DNA of 60,655 bases, taken from contig NZ_JHWH01000027.1 of the NCBI RefSeq assembly GCF_000622145.1, positions 1 through 60,655 on the forward strand. Reading direction: 5' to 3'. Shown here piece after piece: positions 25,514 through 34,458 of this stretch. The notes under the pieces are model-generated. The model saw only the letters and a program-made list of their open reading frames with translations. It was not told the DNA's origin and did not search any database. The position numbers and the translations under genes were made by a program. The stretch comes from Paracoccus yeei ATCC BAA-599. GTDB lineage: Bacteria > Pseudomonadota > Alphaproteobacteria > Rhodobacterales > Rhodobacteraceae. Each line of letters begins with the position of its first letter. Position 1 is the stretch's first letter.

Positions 25514-26695
25514 ATGCATGACCTGGCTTTACCTTCCTCCGGAGACGCTTCCGGGGCCGGAGATGCATGCCTCTTCGGCCTCTCCCTCTGCTCCGGCGCG
25601 GGCGGGCTCGACCTCGGGCTCGCCATCGCCATCCCCGGATATCGTGCTGTGGGCCATGTCGAACGGGAAACCTACGCCGCAGCCACTCTCGTGGCGCGGA
25701 TGGAAGACGCGTCCCTGGATAGCGCGCCTGTCTGGGACGACGTTGCCACCTTTGACGGCCGCCCTTGGCGCGGCGCGGTGGACATCGTTACTGCGGGCTA
25801 TCCGTGCCAGCCGTTCTCGGTCGCGGGCAAGCGCCGGGGTGCGGACGACCCGCGCCACCTCTGGCCGCATGTCGCTCGGATCATTGGAGAGGTCGAGCCG
25901 CCCTTCGTCTTTCTCGAGAATGTCGCCCATCATCTCCGCCTCGGCTTCCCCGAAGTCGCCAGCGGGCTGGTCGGCATGGGCTACCGCCTTGCGGCAGGCC
26001 TCTTCACGGCGGCGGAAGTCGGCGCGCCCCACAAGCGCGAGCGGCTCTTCATCCTCGCGATCCGCGAGGGGGACGACCTGGCCGACCCCGCGCGCCTGCT
26101 CTGGCACCCGATCGAGTGGCGGGAACCGGACGGAGCTGCTGCGGCTCTGGCCGACACCGAGGGCCAGCGCCAACGAGAACCGGCAGACGAAGCCGACGCC
26201 CTCGCAGGAAGCGGGCCAGCACGGGATGAACCTTGCGACCACGGCTGCGATGTGGCCCACGCCGCAGACCGACAGTTTCCGCAGCCGGGGCGGCGAACGA
26301 CGAGACGAGAAGGGTCTGGACCGCATGGCGCGGGACTGGCCGACGCCGATGGCGAACGACGGCTGCAAGCCGAGCGCGGGCAACCGCAAGACGGCCGATC
26401 TGACCCATGCGGTGGGATTGTGGATGACGCCGACGGCGCGGGATCACAAGGACGGGGCGACGACACTCGCGAACACGCCGGTGAACGGCCTGCTTGGCCG
26501 CCAGGTCCTGGTGACGCCGATGGCTGGGAGCGATACCTCCGAGCCGCGCCGGACCTTGAACCCGCTGTTCGTCGAGGCACTGATGGGTTGGCCCACCGGG
26601 TGGACCGGCTTCGCCTCTGTGGCAACGGCGTGGCCCCCTTGGTTGCGGCGCATGCGCTGCGAACTCTCGCGGCTGAACTGCTGGCCGATGGATGA
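25514..26695 (+). CDS. C5-cytosine DNA methyltransferase
   Basis: A 393-residue Dcm-type enzyme: SAM motif SLCSGAGGLDLGL, catalytic GYPCQPFS (Cys98), FLENV, and the late motif X (CGNGVAPLVAAHALRTL). Between about residue 190 and 355 the expected target recognition domain is replaced by Asp/Ala/Arg/Gly-rich sequence with recurrent LADA/LADT/VAHA phrases. In the same stretch another frame encodes recurrent WPTP phrases (26079-26708). It begins 1 nt after the previous stop. Catalytic residues are present; target specificity is uncertain. Confidence 0.85.
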   Translation: MHDLALPSSGDASGAGDACLFGLSLCSGAGGLDLGLAIAIPGYRAVGHVERETYAAATLVARMEDASLDSAPVWDDVATFDGRPWRGAVDIVTAGYPCQPFSVAGKRRGADDPRHLWPHVARIIGEVEPPFVFLENVAHHLRLGFPEVASGLVGMGYRLAAGLFTAAEVGAPHKRERLFILAIREGDDLADPARLLWHPIEWREPDGAAAALADTEGQRQREPADEADALAGSGPARDEPCDHGCDVAHAADRQFPQPGRRTTRREGSGPHGAGLADADGERRLQAERGQPQDGRSDPCGGIVDDADGAGSQGRGDDTREHAGERPAWPPGPGDADGWERYLRAAPDLEPAVRRGTDGLAHRVDRLRLCGNGVAPLVAAHALRTLAAELLADG

Positions 26696-26708
26696 GGCAG
26701 CGGCATGA
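26079..26708 (+). CDS. Overlapping second reading frame with WPTP repeats
   Basis: In the frame one base off from the cytosine methylase, the sequence stays open and reads like a known phage protein type: WPTPRA..., MWPTPQTDSF, DWPTPMANDG, LWMTPTARDHKDG, and the closing RTLNPLFVEALMGWPTGWTGF. Separate phage ORFs with WPTPxAxD repeats and a LNPxFVEWLMGxPxGWT end are familiar beside cytosine methylases. An exact start was not fixed; internal ATG 26226 (MNLATTAAMWPTP) is possible. It may be expressed alone, by frameshifting, or not at all. Confidence 0.4.
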   Translation, partial: WPTPRACSGTRSSGGNRTELLRLWPTPRASANENRQTKPTPSQEAGQHGMNLATTAAMWPTPQTDSFRSRGGERRDEKGLDRMARDWPTPMANDGCKPSAGNRKTADLTHAVGLWMTPTARDHKDGATTLANTPVNGLLGRQVLVTPMAGSDTSEPRRTLNPLFVEALMGWPTGWTGFASVATAWPPWLRRMRCELSRLNCWPMDEAAA

Positions 26709-26929
26709 AGCAGACCCGCCTCATGTCGCTGGTCGAGTCCGTCGCCAACGTGATCGTCGGCTACGGCGTCGCGGTCGTGACGCAGATCCTGATCTTCCCG
26801 ATCTTCGGGCTGCACACGACGCTGGCGCAGAACCTGAAGATGGGCGCCATTTTCACCGTCGTCTCGATCGCCCGTTCCTTCGCCTTGCGGCGGGTGTTCG
26901 AGGCGATCCGGATGCGGAGCGCCAAATGA
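26705..26929 (+). CDS. DUF7220-like small membrane protein
   Basis: A 74-residue protein with two hydrophobic segments (ANVIVGYGVAVVTQILIFPIF, given in part, and AIFTVVSIARSFAL) and a basic C-terminus, so it is probably membrane-embedded. It overlaps the end of the WPTP frame (ATGA-type junction at 26705-26708), evidence that the alternative frame may be translated. It closes the rightward early operon. Function unknown. Confidence 0.65.
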   Translation: MKQTRLMSLVESVANVIVGYGVAVVTQILIFPIFGLHTTLAQNLKMGAIFTVVSIARSFALRRVFEAIRMRSAK

Positions 26930-26982
26930 TCGACCGCCGCCCCGTAGGGACGGCGGTCATCAGCTTGTCGGGGTCCGGCGCG

Positions 26983-27555
26983 TCAGGCGGCGGGGAGTTT
27001 GTACACGCGCCCCCGATCCTCGACCTTCTCCGAGGTCACCTCGAGCCCGAGCTTCTTCTTCAGCGCCCCCGCCATCGCGCCGCGCACCGTGTGCGACTGC
27101 CAGCCCGTCGCGGCCATGATCTCCTCGATGGTCGCGCCGTCCGGTGCGCGCAGCATGGCGATCAGCGTGGCCTGCTTGGTGCCCTCGCGCGGTGTGCGCG
27201 TCTTGGGCGCGGTTTCGGCTACGGTGGGGGTGTCCGGCGCGGCCTCCTCGGTAGGCGCGTCCGTCGCGCCCGCAGGCGCGGGGTTCGCGTCCTCGGTCTC
27301 GATCCCGATGGCGGCAAGGCCCGCGTCGGTGGCAACCAGCGTGACGCCGTGGCCGTCTCCGGTCTCGCGCCACATAAGCTCGCCCTTGCGCGTGTCGGCG
27401 TCGACCTCCTGCAGGAAGTTCTTCGCGAGCATCGCGCCGACCACCTTGGCAGCGGCGCCGCCGCGCAGGCTCTCGGGCAGCGGCAGTGCGATGCGGTCCT
27501 CGCGCTGTGCGGCGGCGCTGAGGATGATGGCTTGGGTGTCAGAAAGCTTGGTCAT
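26983..27555 (-). CDS. DUF3489 protein
   Basis: A 190-residue DUF3489 member. The C-terminal domain (TKQATLIAMLRAPDGATIEEIMAATGWQSHTVRGAM) is a winged-helix-like fold. A disordered Ala/Pro/Thr linker (residues 90-125) separates it from an N-terminal domain (LSDTQAIILSAAAQRED). The fold suggests DNA binding and regulation. It is transcribed leftward, opposite to early and late genes, between the two modules, where a switch regulator would fit. Confidence 0.8.
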   Translation of the reverse strand: MTKLSDTQAIILSAAAQREDRIALPLPESLRGGAAAKVVGAMLAKNFLQEVDADTRKGELMWRETGDGHGVTLVATDAGLAAIGIETEDANPAPAGATDAPTEEAAPDTPTVAETAPKTRTPREGTKQATLIAMLRAPDGATIEEIMAATGWQSHTVRGAMAGALKKKLGLEVTSEKVEDRGRVYKLPAA

Positions 27556-27650
27556 GGGATCGTCTCCGTATTCGGGCCCGCGTCATGCGGCGCCTCCTAC
27601 GACCCCGAGCCGCGCAGGGCGCGCGGCGGGAGTTCCGGCAGTGCCGGAGA

Positions 27651-27923
27651 TCAGCGGGCGTGCTCGCCCTCGCCGAAGGCGCTGTCGGTGATGCGCTTCA
27701 GGAGGCTGGCGTAGTGTTCGAGGGTGCCGACATGGCCCCAGTTGATCTCGTCGGGGTGGGCGTTGAAGTGGTCGTCGCTCAGCGTCTGCAGCCGGGCGAG
27801 CATCTCGTCGATCTCGGCCTTCTTGCCGATGAAGGCCGCGAGCGCGGCTTCCTTATTCCGGCGCGCCTTCTCGGCGCGGAGTTCGTGGCGCGGGGTGGTG
27901 ATCGGGTTCAGGCGCGTGGTCAT
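27651..27923 (-). CDS. Small conserved helical protein
   Basis: A 90-residue helical, charged protein (RAEKARRNKEAALAAFIGKK, then EIDEMLARLQTLSDDHFN). No domain is recognised. It is the first leftward gene opposite the terminase operon and shares the control region 27924-28034 with it. DUF3489 lies about 95 nt downstream, so the two may form one leftward transcript. Function unknown. Confidence 0.6.
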   Translation of the reverse strand: MTTRLNPITTPRHELRAEKARRNKEAALAAFIGKKAEIDEMLARLQTLSDDHFNAHPDEINWGHVGTLEHYASLLKRITDSAFGEGEHAR

Positions 27924-27985
27924 CGTGATGGCTCCTTGGTGAGTTGCATCGTCCTTCTGAACGGACGTTCGCTCCGGTCGCGCTG

Positions 27986-28002
27986 CTTATCAACTCGATA
28001 AG
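27986..28002. promoter_or_regulatory. Operator-like inverted repeat at late operon start
   Basis: CTTATC-N5-GATAAG is a perfect 6-bp inverted repeat in an AT-rich patch between the leftward 90-residue gene and the terminase small subunit. GATAGATAAT just downstream could hold a -10 element. A repressor binding here could control late genes and the leftward gene together. Confidence 0.45.
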
Positions 28003-28034
28003 AACATGATTTCGATAGATAATCGGAGCCGTCG

Positions 28035-28631
28035 ATGCAGGGCATGAGCGAGCGCCAGTACGCCGCGCATGTCGGGCTGTCGCGGGGCGCGATCCAGAAG
28101 GCCAAGGCCGCCGAGCGGCTGGTCCTCTATCCCGACGGCAGCATCAACGCGGCCGCCAGCGACGCCAGACGTGCCGAGACGACCGACCCGTCCAAGACCC
28201 GCAAGCCGCCCACGCCGAAGCTGAAGCCCGTCCCCGAGGCGGCCGTGGCCGCTGTTGGCGACACGCTGCGTGAACAGGGGCTGGCAGTCCCGGCCGTCGG
28301 CGGCGGCACGACCTTCCTGCAGGCGAAGACCGCGAACGAGGTGCTGAAAGCGCAGGAGCGGCGCATCCGGCTCCAGAAGCTGAAGGGGGAGTTGATCGAG
28401 CGGGCCCGCGCGCTGGCGCTGGTGTTCCGGCTGGCGCGGGAGGAACGGGACGCGTGGGTGAACTGGCCTGCACGCGCGGCGGCGCTGATGGCGGCCGAAC
28501 TGTCAGCCTCGTGCGCCGACGTGACCGGCCAGCAGATCACCGTGGAGCCAGCCGCGATGCAGAAGGTCCTGGAGAAACATGTACGCGCCCACCTCGACGA
28601 ACTCGCCGAGGTCCGGCCCGACTTCCGGTGA
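28035..28631 (+). CDS. Terminase small subunit-like DNA-binding protein
   Basis: A 198-residue protein. Residues 1-40 form a helix-turn-helix (SERQYAAHVGLSRGAIQKAKAA), as in Nu1-type small terminases that recognise the packaging site. A disordered linker and a C-terminal helical part (RRIRLQKLKGELIERARAL) follow. GGAG sits 7 nt before ATG 28035. It precedes and overlaps the large subunit by 53 nt. Homologues are often labelled elements of external origin. Confidence 0.75.
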   Translation: MQGMSERQYAAHVGLSRGAIQKAKAAERLVLYPDGSINAAASDARRAETTDPSKTRKPPTPKLKPVPEAAVAAVGDTLREQGLAVPAVGGGTTFLQAKTANEVLKAQERRIRLQKLKGELIERARALALVFRLAREERDAWVNWPARAAALMAAELSASCADVTGQQITVEPAAMQKVLEKHVRAHLDELAEVRPDFR

Positions 28632-30582
28632 CGATGATGGCCTGATCGACTTCGACGGCGCGGGCGAGATCCTCCGCGCCTGGGGCAACGGGTTGCGGCC
28701 CGACCCGGACCTGACCGTTTCGGAATGGGCGGACCGGCACCGGATGCTCTCGGGGCGGGCTTCAGCCGAACCGGGGCGGTATCGCACCGTGCGCACGCCC
28801 TACATGCGCGAGATCATGGACCGGCTGTCGCCGGGGGATCCCACGCAGCGGATCGTGTTCATGAAGGCGGCGCAGGTCGGCGCGACCGAGGCGGGCAACA
28901 ACTGGATCGGGTTCGCGATCCACCAGGCGCCGGGTCCGATGCTGGCGGTCCAGCCGACCGTGGAACTGGCCAAGCGCAACTCGCGCCAGCGCATCGACCC
29001 GCTGATCGATGAAAGCCCAGAGCTGCGGGAGCGGGTGAAGCCCGCGCGATCCCGCGATGCGGGCAACACGATGCTCTCGAAGGAGTTCGCGGGCGGCATC
29101 CTGATCATGACGGGCGCGAACTCGGCGGTCGGGCTTCGGTCCACCCCGGCGCGCTACATCTTCCTCGACGAGGTCGACGCCTATCCCGCCTCGGCCGACG
29201 AGGAAGGCGATCCGGTCACGCTCGCCGAGGCGCGCTCCCTGACCTTCGCCCACCGGCGCAAGGTGCTGCTGGTCTCGACGCCCACGATCCGGGGGCTGTC
29301 GCGCATCGAGCGCGAGTACGAGGCCAGCGACCAGCGTCGGTTCTTCGTGCCGTGCCCACAATGCGGCCACGCACAATGGCTGAAGTTCGACCGGCTGCGC
29401 TGGCAAAAGGGCCGCCCGGAGACGGCCGAGTATCACTGCGAGGGCTGCGACGCGGCAATCGCGGAACACCACAAGACGGCGATGCTGGAGGGCGGCGAAT
29501 GGCGGGCGACCGCCACGGCCGCCGATCCGACCACGGTCGGGTATCACCTCTCGGCGCTTTACTCGCCGATCGGTTGGCTGAGCTGGGAGCGGATCGTGCG
29601 GTCATGGGAAGCGGCCCAAGGGTCGGACGAGGCGATCAAGGCGTTTCGAAACACCATCCTTGGCGAGACATGGGTCGAAACCGGGGAAGCGCCGGATTGG
29701 CAGCGGCTCTATGACCGGCGTGAGCGCTGGAAATCGGGCACCGTTCCTGCGGGTGGGTTGTTCCTTACCGCCGGGGCTGATGTGCAGAAGGACCGGATCG
29801 AGGTTGACGTCTGGGCATGGGGTCGTGGACTCGAGTCCTGGCTCGTCGATCATGTCGTGATCGAGGGCGGGCCGGACCGGCATGATGCGTGGTCGGAACT
29901 GACCGCGCTGCTGGACAGGTCCTGGCCGCACGAACGCGGCGCGCATCTTCGCATCGCCCGGCTTGCCATCGACACCGGCTACGAGGCCCCGGCGGTCTAC
30001 TCCTGGTCGCGGGCGCAGGGGTTTGCGCAGGTGTCGCCGGTGAAAGGCGTCGAGGGGTTCAACCGAGCCAGCCCCGTCTCGGGTCCGACCTTCGTGGATG
30101 CGACCGAGGGCGGGAAACGCCTGCGGCGCGGCGCGCGGCTCTGGACGGTGGCAGTGTCGACCTTCAAGGCCGAAACCTACCGCTTCCTGCGGCTGGCACG
30201 CCCGACCGAGGAGGAGATGGCCGACGGGGCGGCGTTCCCGCCCGGCTCGGTGCACCTGCCGCACTGGGTCGAGAACGAATGGCTGAAGCAGTTCGTGGCC
30301 GAGCAGCTGGTGACGGTGCGCACCAAGCGCGGCTTCGCCCGGCTGGAATGGCAGAAGCTGCGCGAGCGCAACGAGGCGCTGGATTGCCGGGTCTACGCCC
30401 GCGCAGCCGCCTGGATCGCGGGCGCGGACCGCTGGCCCGACGAGAAATGGCGCGACCTCGAGGATCAGCTCGGGGCCGCCCCCACCGACACCGATCCCGC
30501 CGGGCAGATCAACCGGCCGGGACAGGCCCCGCAGGGCAAGCGCCGCTCCGACTGGCTCGGGCGGCGGGAGGGATGGTTCTGA
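28579..30582 (+). CDS. Terminase large subunit, GpA family
   Basis: A 667-residue lambda GpA-type packaging motor. The ATPase half has MKAAQVGATEAGNNW and FLDEVDAYP (Walker B). A CPQCG...CEGCD zinc site follows near residue 255. The nuclease half contains TAGADVQKDRIEV (acidic cluster) and LAIDTGYE. It cuts concatemers and pumps DNA into the prohead. ATG 28579 has GGAG 5 nt upstream. Lambda-type terminases usually make cohesive ends, so a cos site near 28 kb is expected. Confidence 0.95.
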   Translation: MYAPTSTNSPRSGPTSGDDDGLIDFDGAGEILRAWGNGLRPDPDLTVSEWADRHRMLSGRASAEPGRYRTVRTPYMREIMDRLSPGDPTQRIVFMKAAQVGATEAGNNWIGFAIHQAPGPMLAVQPTVELAKRNSRQRIDPLIDESPELRERVKPARSRDAGNTMLSKEFAGGILIMTGANSAVGLRSTPARYIFLDEVDAYPASADEEGDPVTLAEARSLTFAHRRKVLLVSTPTIRGLSRIEREYEASDQRRFFVPCPQCGHAQWLKFDRLRWQKGRPETAEYHCEGCDAAIAEHHKTAMLEGGEWRATATAADPTTVGYHLSALYSPIGWLSWERIVRSWEAAQGSDEAIKAFRNTILGETWVETGEAPDWQRLYDRRERWKSGTVPAGGLFLTAGADVQKDRIEVDVWAWGRGLESWLVDHVVIEGGPDRHDAWSELTALLDRSWPHERGAHLRIARLAIDTGYEAPAVYSWSRAQGFAQVSPVKGVEGFNRASPVSGPTFVDATEGGKRLRRGARLWTVAVSTFKAETYRFLRLARPTEEEMADGAAFPPGSVHLPHWVENEWLKQFVAEQLVTVRTKRGFARLEWQKLRERNEALDCRVYARAAAWIAGADRWPDEKWRDLEDQLGAAPTDTDPAGQINRPGQAPQGKRRSDWLGRREGWF

Positions 30583-30584
30583 AC

Positions 30585-30794
30585 ATGATCGACTGGACGG
30601 AAACCGAGCTTTCGGCGCTGCGCCGGGCCTATGCCAGCGGCACGACGCGCGTCAGCTATGACGGCAAGTCGGTGGATTACGGCTCGGCCGAGGATCTGCT
30701 CGCCCGCATCCGGACCATCGAGCGCGCCATCGCGGGCTTCAGCCGCCCGCTGCCCGTGGCGGGGCTCGCTGGCTTCTCGCGCGGGGATCGCTGA
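30585..30794 (+). CDS. gpW-family head-tail joining protein
   Basis: A 69-residue protein matching the phage gpW family: ALRRAYASGTTRVSYDGKSV and GSAEDLLARIRTIERAI. gpW binds the portal after packaging and completes the connector. It starts 2 nt after the terminase stop and overlaps the portal start (TGATG), the standard lambda-like order A-W-B. It is the C-terminal piece of a longer open frame; ATG 30585 is the sensible start. Confidence 0.9.
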   Translation: MIDWTETELSALRRAYASGTTRVSYDGKSVDYGSAEDLLARIRTIERAIAGFSRPLPVAGLAGFSRGDR

Positions 30795-32350
30795 TGTCGG
30801 CGACCTGGTTCGACCACGCCATCGCCACGGTGGCGCCGCGCATGGCGGCTCGGCGCGTGATGGCGCGTCAGGCATTCGAGACGCTGACGCGTGGCTATGA
30901 CGGCGCGGCGCGCGGGCGACGGACGGACGGCTGGCGCGCGCCGGGATCCTCGGCCGACACCGAAATCGGCGTCGCCGGGGCGCTGCTGCGCGACCGCATG
31001 CGCGATCTGGTGCGCAACAACCCGCATGCGGCCAAGGCCGTGGCGGTGCTGGTCAACAACATCATCGGCGCGGGCATCATGCCCCGCGCCGCTAGCGGCG
31101 ACGACAAGCTGGACCGGAAGGTCGATGCGCTCTTCGAACGCTGGACGGCGGACTGCGACGCCGATGGCCAGCTTGACTTCTATGGCCTGCAGACGCTGAT
31201 CTGCCGGGAGATGGTCGAGGCGGGCGAGGTTCTGGTGCGCCGCCGCCTGCGGCGCGCGAGCGACGGCCTGCCGGTGCCGCTGCAATTGCAGGTGCTGGAA
31301 GCCGACTTCCTCGACGCGACCAAGTCCGGCGCCATCGGCGCGGGACGGCTGGTCCAGGGGATCGAGTTCGATCCGGTCGGCAAGCGCAGGGCCTACTGGC
31401 TGCACGCGGAGCATCCCGGCGACGCCTATGGGGCCCTACAGAACGGTCTGCAGAGCCGCCCGGTCCCCGCGACCGAGATCGCCCATGTCTACGAGAAGCA
31501 GCGCACGCAGGCGCGCGGCGTCCCTTGGGGCGCGCCGGTGATCCGCAGCTTGCGCGATCTCGACGATTACGAGGTGGCCGAGCTGGTCCGCAAGAAGACC
31601 GAGGCCTGTGTCACCGCCATCGTCTTCGGCGACGACGAGGCGCAGCAGGGGATCGCGCCGTCCGTGGTCGACGCCGATGGCAACCGGGTCGAGCAGTTCG
31701 AGCCGGGGCTGATCGCCTATGCCCGCGGCGGCAAGGACATCCGGTTCAACCAGCCCTCCGCCACCGGCGGCTACGGCGAATACAAGCGCGCCAGCCTGCA
31801 CACGATCTCGGCCGGGTTCCGGGTGCCCTACGAGCTGCTGACCGGCGATCTCAGCCAAGTGAACTATTCCTCGATCCGGGCGGGGCTCGTGGAGTTCCGC
31901 CGCCAGATCGACGCGGTGCAGTGGCAGCTGTTCATCCCGATGTTCTGCGCGCCCGTCTGGCGGTGGTTCACCGAGGCCGCGTGGGCCGCGGGGCAGATTC
32001 CGTCGCCGACCGTGCCGGTCGAATGGTCGCCGCCGAAGTTCGAGGCGGTCGATCCGCAGAAGGACGCTATGGCGAACCTGCTCTCGATCCGCTCCGGCAC
32101 CATGACGTTGGCCGAGGTGATCGCGAAGCAGGGACGCAACCCCGACGCGGTGCTCGAGGAGATCGCCGCGACCAACGCCAAGCTCGACGCGCTGGGGCTG
32201 GTGCTCGACAGCGATCCGCGGCGGGTCACCAAGACCGGCAGTGCGCAGACCGGCGATCCGGCGACCGATCCCGCCACCGACGCACCGGACACCGACGACC
32301 CGGCCGCCGAGGCGGAAACCGACCCGGCGCAGGCCGACCAACAGGACTGA
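30794..32350 (+). CDS. Portal protein, lambda family
   Basis: A 518-residue lambda gpB-like portal. Landmarks are RDLVRNNPHAAKAVAVLVNNIIGAGI, ETLICREMVEAGEVLVRRRL-like sequence, SAGFRVPYELLTGDLSQVNYSS, and an acidic Thr/Ala/Asp tail. The portal dodecamer forms the DNA channel of the head. Coupled to gpW by TGATG; the protease-capsid gene follows after 5 nt. Length is normal and no defects are seen. Confidence 0.95.
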   Translation: MSATWFDHAIATVAPRMAARRVMARQAFETLTRGYDGAARGRRTDGWRAPGSSADTEIGVAGALLRDRMRDLVRNNPHAAKAVAVLVNNIIGAGIMPRAASGDDKLDRKVDALFERWTADCDADGQLDFYGLQTLICREMVEAGEVLVRRRLRRASDGLPVPLQLQVLEADFLDATKSGAIGAGRLVQGIEFDPVGKRRAYWLHAEHPGDAYGALQNGLQSRPVPATEIAHVYEKQRTQARGVPWGAPVIRSLRDLDDYEVAELVRKKTEACVTAIVFGDDEAQQGIAPSVVDADGNRVEQFEPGLIAYARGGKDIRFNQPSATGGYGEYKRASLHTISAGFRVPYELLTGDLSQVNYSSIRAGLVEFRRQIDAVQWQLFIPMFCAPVWRWFTEAAWAAGQIPSPTVPVEWSPPKFEAVDPQKDAMANLLSIRSGTMTLAEVIAKQGRNPDAVLEEIAATNAKLDALGLVLDSDPRRVTKTGSAQTGDPATDPATDAPDTDDPAAEAETDPAQADQQD

Positions 32351-32355
32351 CCCTC

Positions 32356-34410
32356 ATGGACACGATGATCGAACTGCCGGCCATGCGCCGGTCGGCGGAG
32401 CTTGCGCCGAACACGGCCGATGCCGAAACCCGCACCGTTGAGGTGGTCTGGTCGGCCGGGGCCCGCGTCCGCCGCGCCACCTTCTTCGGCGAGCCCTACG
32501 ACGAGGAACTGAGCCTCGACCCGGCCCATGTGCGGCTCGACCGGCTGAACGCGGGCGCACCGTTCCTGAAGGTGCACGAGCTCGACACGCTCGACGCGGT
32601 GATCGGCTCGGTCGTGCCGGGTTCGGCGCGGATCGAGAACGGCCGGGGCATCGCGCTCGTGCGCATCTCCGAGCGCGCCGATGTCGAGCCGGTCTGGCGC
32701 GACATCCAGGCCGGGCACATCCGTGCCGTCTCCATCGGCTACCAGGTCCACCGCTTCGAGGTCTCGAAACCCGAGGCCGCGCGCGAGCTTTGGCGCGCGG
32801 TGGACTGGACGCCGTTCGAGGTCTCCGCCGTCGCGGTCGGCGCCGATCCCGCCGCCGGTTTCCGCGCCCAGCACCCCCTTCACGACTGCGTCCTCCAACG
32901 CCGGGACGCCCCCACAGAGCAAGGAGCATCCCCGATGACGGACAAGACCCAGACCCCTTCGAGCGACGCCGCAACCCCCGCCACCCCCCAGCCGACCGAG
33001 CCGGTCGAAACCGAGGACAACCCCATGACCGAGCCGAATGCGGCTGCGCCCGACTCGAAGGTCGCCGCCAGCGAGACGCGCGCGCAGCCGAAGACGCAGG
33101 CAACGCCCGCGCCCGACACCGAGGCGGTCGCGACCCGCGCCCGCGAGGCCGAGCGCGACCGCGTCTCGACCATCTACGATCTGGCAGGCCGCCTGAACCT
33201 CGAGCGCGGCTTCGCCGAGGATCTGGTCAAGCGCGGCGTCAGCGTCGACGAGTCCCGTCGACTGATCCTCGATCAGGTCGCCGCCAAGTCGGACGAGACC
33301 CGGACCTTCCCCCATGTCTCCGTCCCCCTCGGCGGCCGAGACGAACGGATCACCCGCCGCGATGCCGTGGCGAATGCGCTCCTGCACCGCTACAGCCCGA
33401 CGCTGTTCCAGCTGGAGGACGCCGCCCGACAGTATCGCGGCATGACGCTGCTGGAACTGGCCCGCGAAAGCCTCGGCAATGCCGGGGTGAACACGCGGGG
33501 CCTCTCGCGCGACGAGGTGGCGACGCGGGCCCTGCACTCGACCTCGGACTTCCCCGAGATCCTGTCGGCGGTCACCAACAAGACCCTGCGTCAGGCCTAC
33601 GAGGCCTATCCCCGTACCTTCATGCTGTTCTGCCGCCAGGTGCTGGCGACGGACTTCAAGGCCATGCACCGCGTCCAGCTCGGCGAAGCGCCGCAACTGC
33701 TCGAGGTCGGCGAGAGCGGGGAGTTCAAGCGCGGGGCGCTCGGCGAGAGCAAGGAGAGCTACAAGGTCAAGACCTATGGCCGGGTGGTGGCGATCACCCG
33801 CCAGACGTTGATCAACGATGATCTCGACGCCTTCACCCGGATCCCGGCGATGTACGGCAACTCCATTGCCCAGCTGGAGTCGGACGTGGTCTGGGGGATC
33901 ATCACAGCCAACCCGGCGATGGCCGACGGCAACGCGCTCTTCCACACCACCCACAAGAACCTCGCGGGCACCGGAGCGGCGCTGGACGTCGGCAGTGTCG
34001 GCGCGGCGCGCGCCGCCATGGCCAAACAGACGGGGCTCGACAAGAAGACGGTGCTGAACGTCCGCCCCGCCTTCCTGATCGTGCCCGCCTCGCTGGAACT
34101 GAAGGCCGAGCAGCTGGTCGCCCAGAACCTCGTGCCCGCCGCGACGTCCAGCGTGGTGCCGCAGTCGATCCGGACGCTCGCGCCGATCAGCGAGCCGCGC
34201 CTCGACGCCGCCAGCGAGACCGCCTGGTATCTGGCTGCCAGCCCGAACCAGATCGACACCATCGAGTACGCCTATCTCGAGGGACAACAGGGCGCCTACA
34301 TCGAGACGCGCAACGGCTTCGACGTCGACGGCGTCGAGATCAAGTGCCGCCTCGACTTCGGCGCCAAGGCCATCGACTGGCGCGGCCTCTACAAGAACCC
34401 GGGCGCGTGA
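32356..34410 (+). CDS. Prohead protease-major capsid fusion protein
   Basis: A 684-residue polyprotein. Residues 1-160 are a ClpP/S78-type prohead protease (LKVHELDTLDAVIGSV with His, AVSIGYQVHRFE with Ser). A disordered Thr/Pro/Glu/Ala linker follows (about 190-260), containing internal Met starts at MTDKTQTPSS and MTEPNAAAPD. Residues 270-684 are an HK97-fold major capsid region (RDEVATRALHSTSDFPEIL, TLRQAYEAYPRTFMLF, YLAASPNQIDTIEYAYLEG). Fusion couples scaffold/protease to the shell; the linker is presumably cleaved. The long frame from 31525 is not the gene; ATG 32356 is. Confidence 0.9.
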   Translation: MDTMIELPAMRRSAELAPNTADAETRTVEVVWSAGARVRRATFFGEPYDEELSLDPAHVRLDRLNAGAPFLKVHELDTLDAVIGSVVPGSARIENGRGIALVRISERADVEPVWRDIQAGHIRAVSIGYQVHRFEVSKPEAARELWRAVDWTPFEVSAVAVGADPAAGFRAQHPLHDCVLQRRDAPTEQGASPMTDKTQTPSSDAATPATPQPTEPVETEDNPMTEPNAAAPDSKVAASETRAQPKTQATPAPDTEAVATRAREAERDRVSTIYDLAGRLNLERGFAEDLVKRGVSVDESRRLILDQVAAKSDETRTFPHVSVPLGGRDERITRRDAVANALLHRYSPTLFQLEDAARQYRGMTLLELARESLGNAGVNTRGLSRDEVATRALHSTSDFPEILSAVTNKTLRQAYEAYPRTFMLFCRQVLATDFKAMHRVQLGEAPQLLEVGESGEFKRGALGESKESYKVKTYGRVVAITRQTLINDDLDAFTRIPAMYGNSIAQLESDVVWGIITANPAMADGNALFHTTHKNLAGTGAALDVGSVGAARAAMAKQTGLDKKTVLNVRPAFLIVPASLELKAEQLVAQNLVPAATSSVVPQSIRTLAPISEPRLDAASETAWYLAASPNQIDTIEYAYLEGQQGAYIETRNGFDVDGVEIKCRLDFGAKAIDWRGLYKNPGA

Positions 34411-34436
34411 GGCCCGCATCCTGAACCCTGAAACGC

Positions 34437-34458
34437 GGGCGGTCCTGACGGGCCGCCC
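34437..34458 (+). terminator. Hairpin after capsid gene, possible attenuator
   Basis: GGGCGGTCC (34437-34445), loop TGAC and GGGCCGCCC (34450-34458) form a 9-bp stem with one G-T wobble, followed by TTCGTCTTTCC. The T tract is broken, so termination would be partial. It lies between the capsid gene and DUF2190. Confidence 0.45.

Noticed and set aside
31864..34419. 851-codon minus-strand frame opposite portal and capsid genes
   Set aside because: Antisense shadow of the protease-capsid fusion, which has diagnostic motifs.
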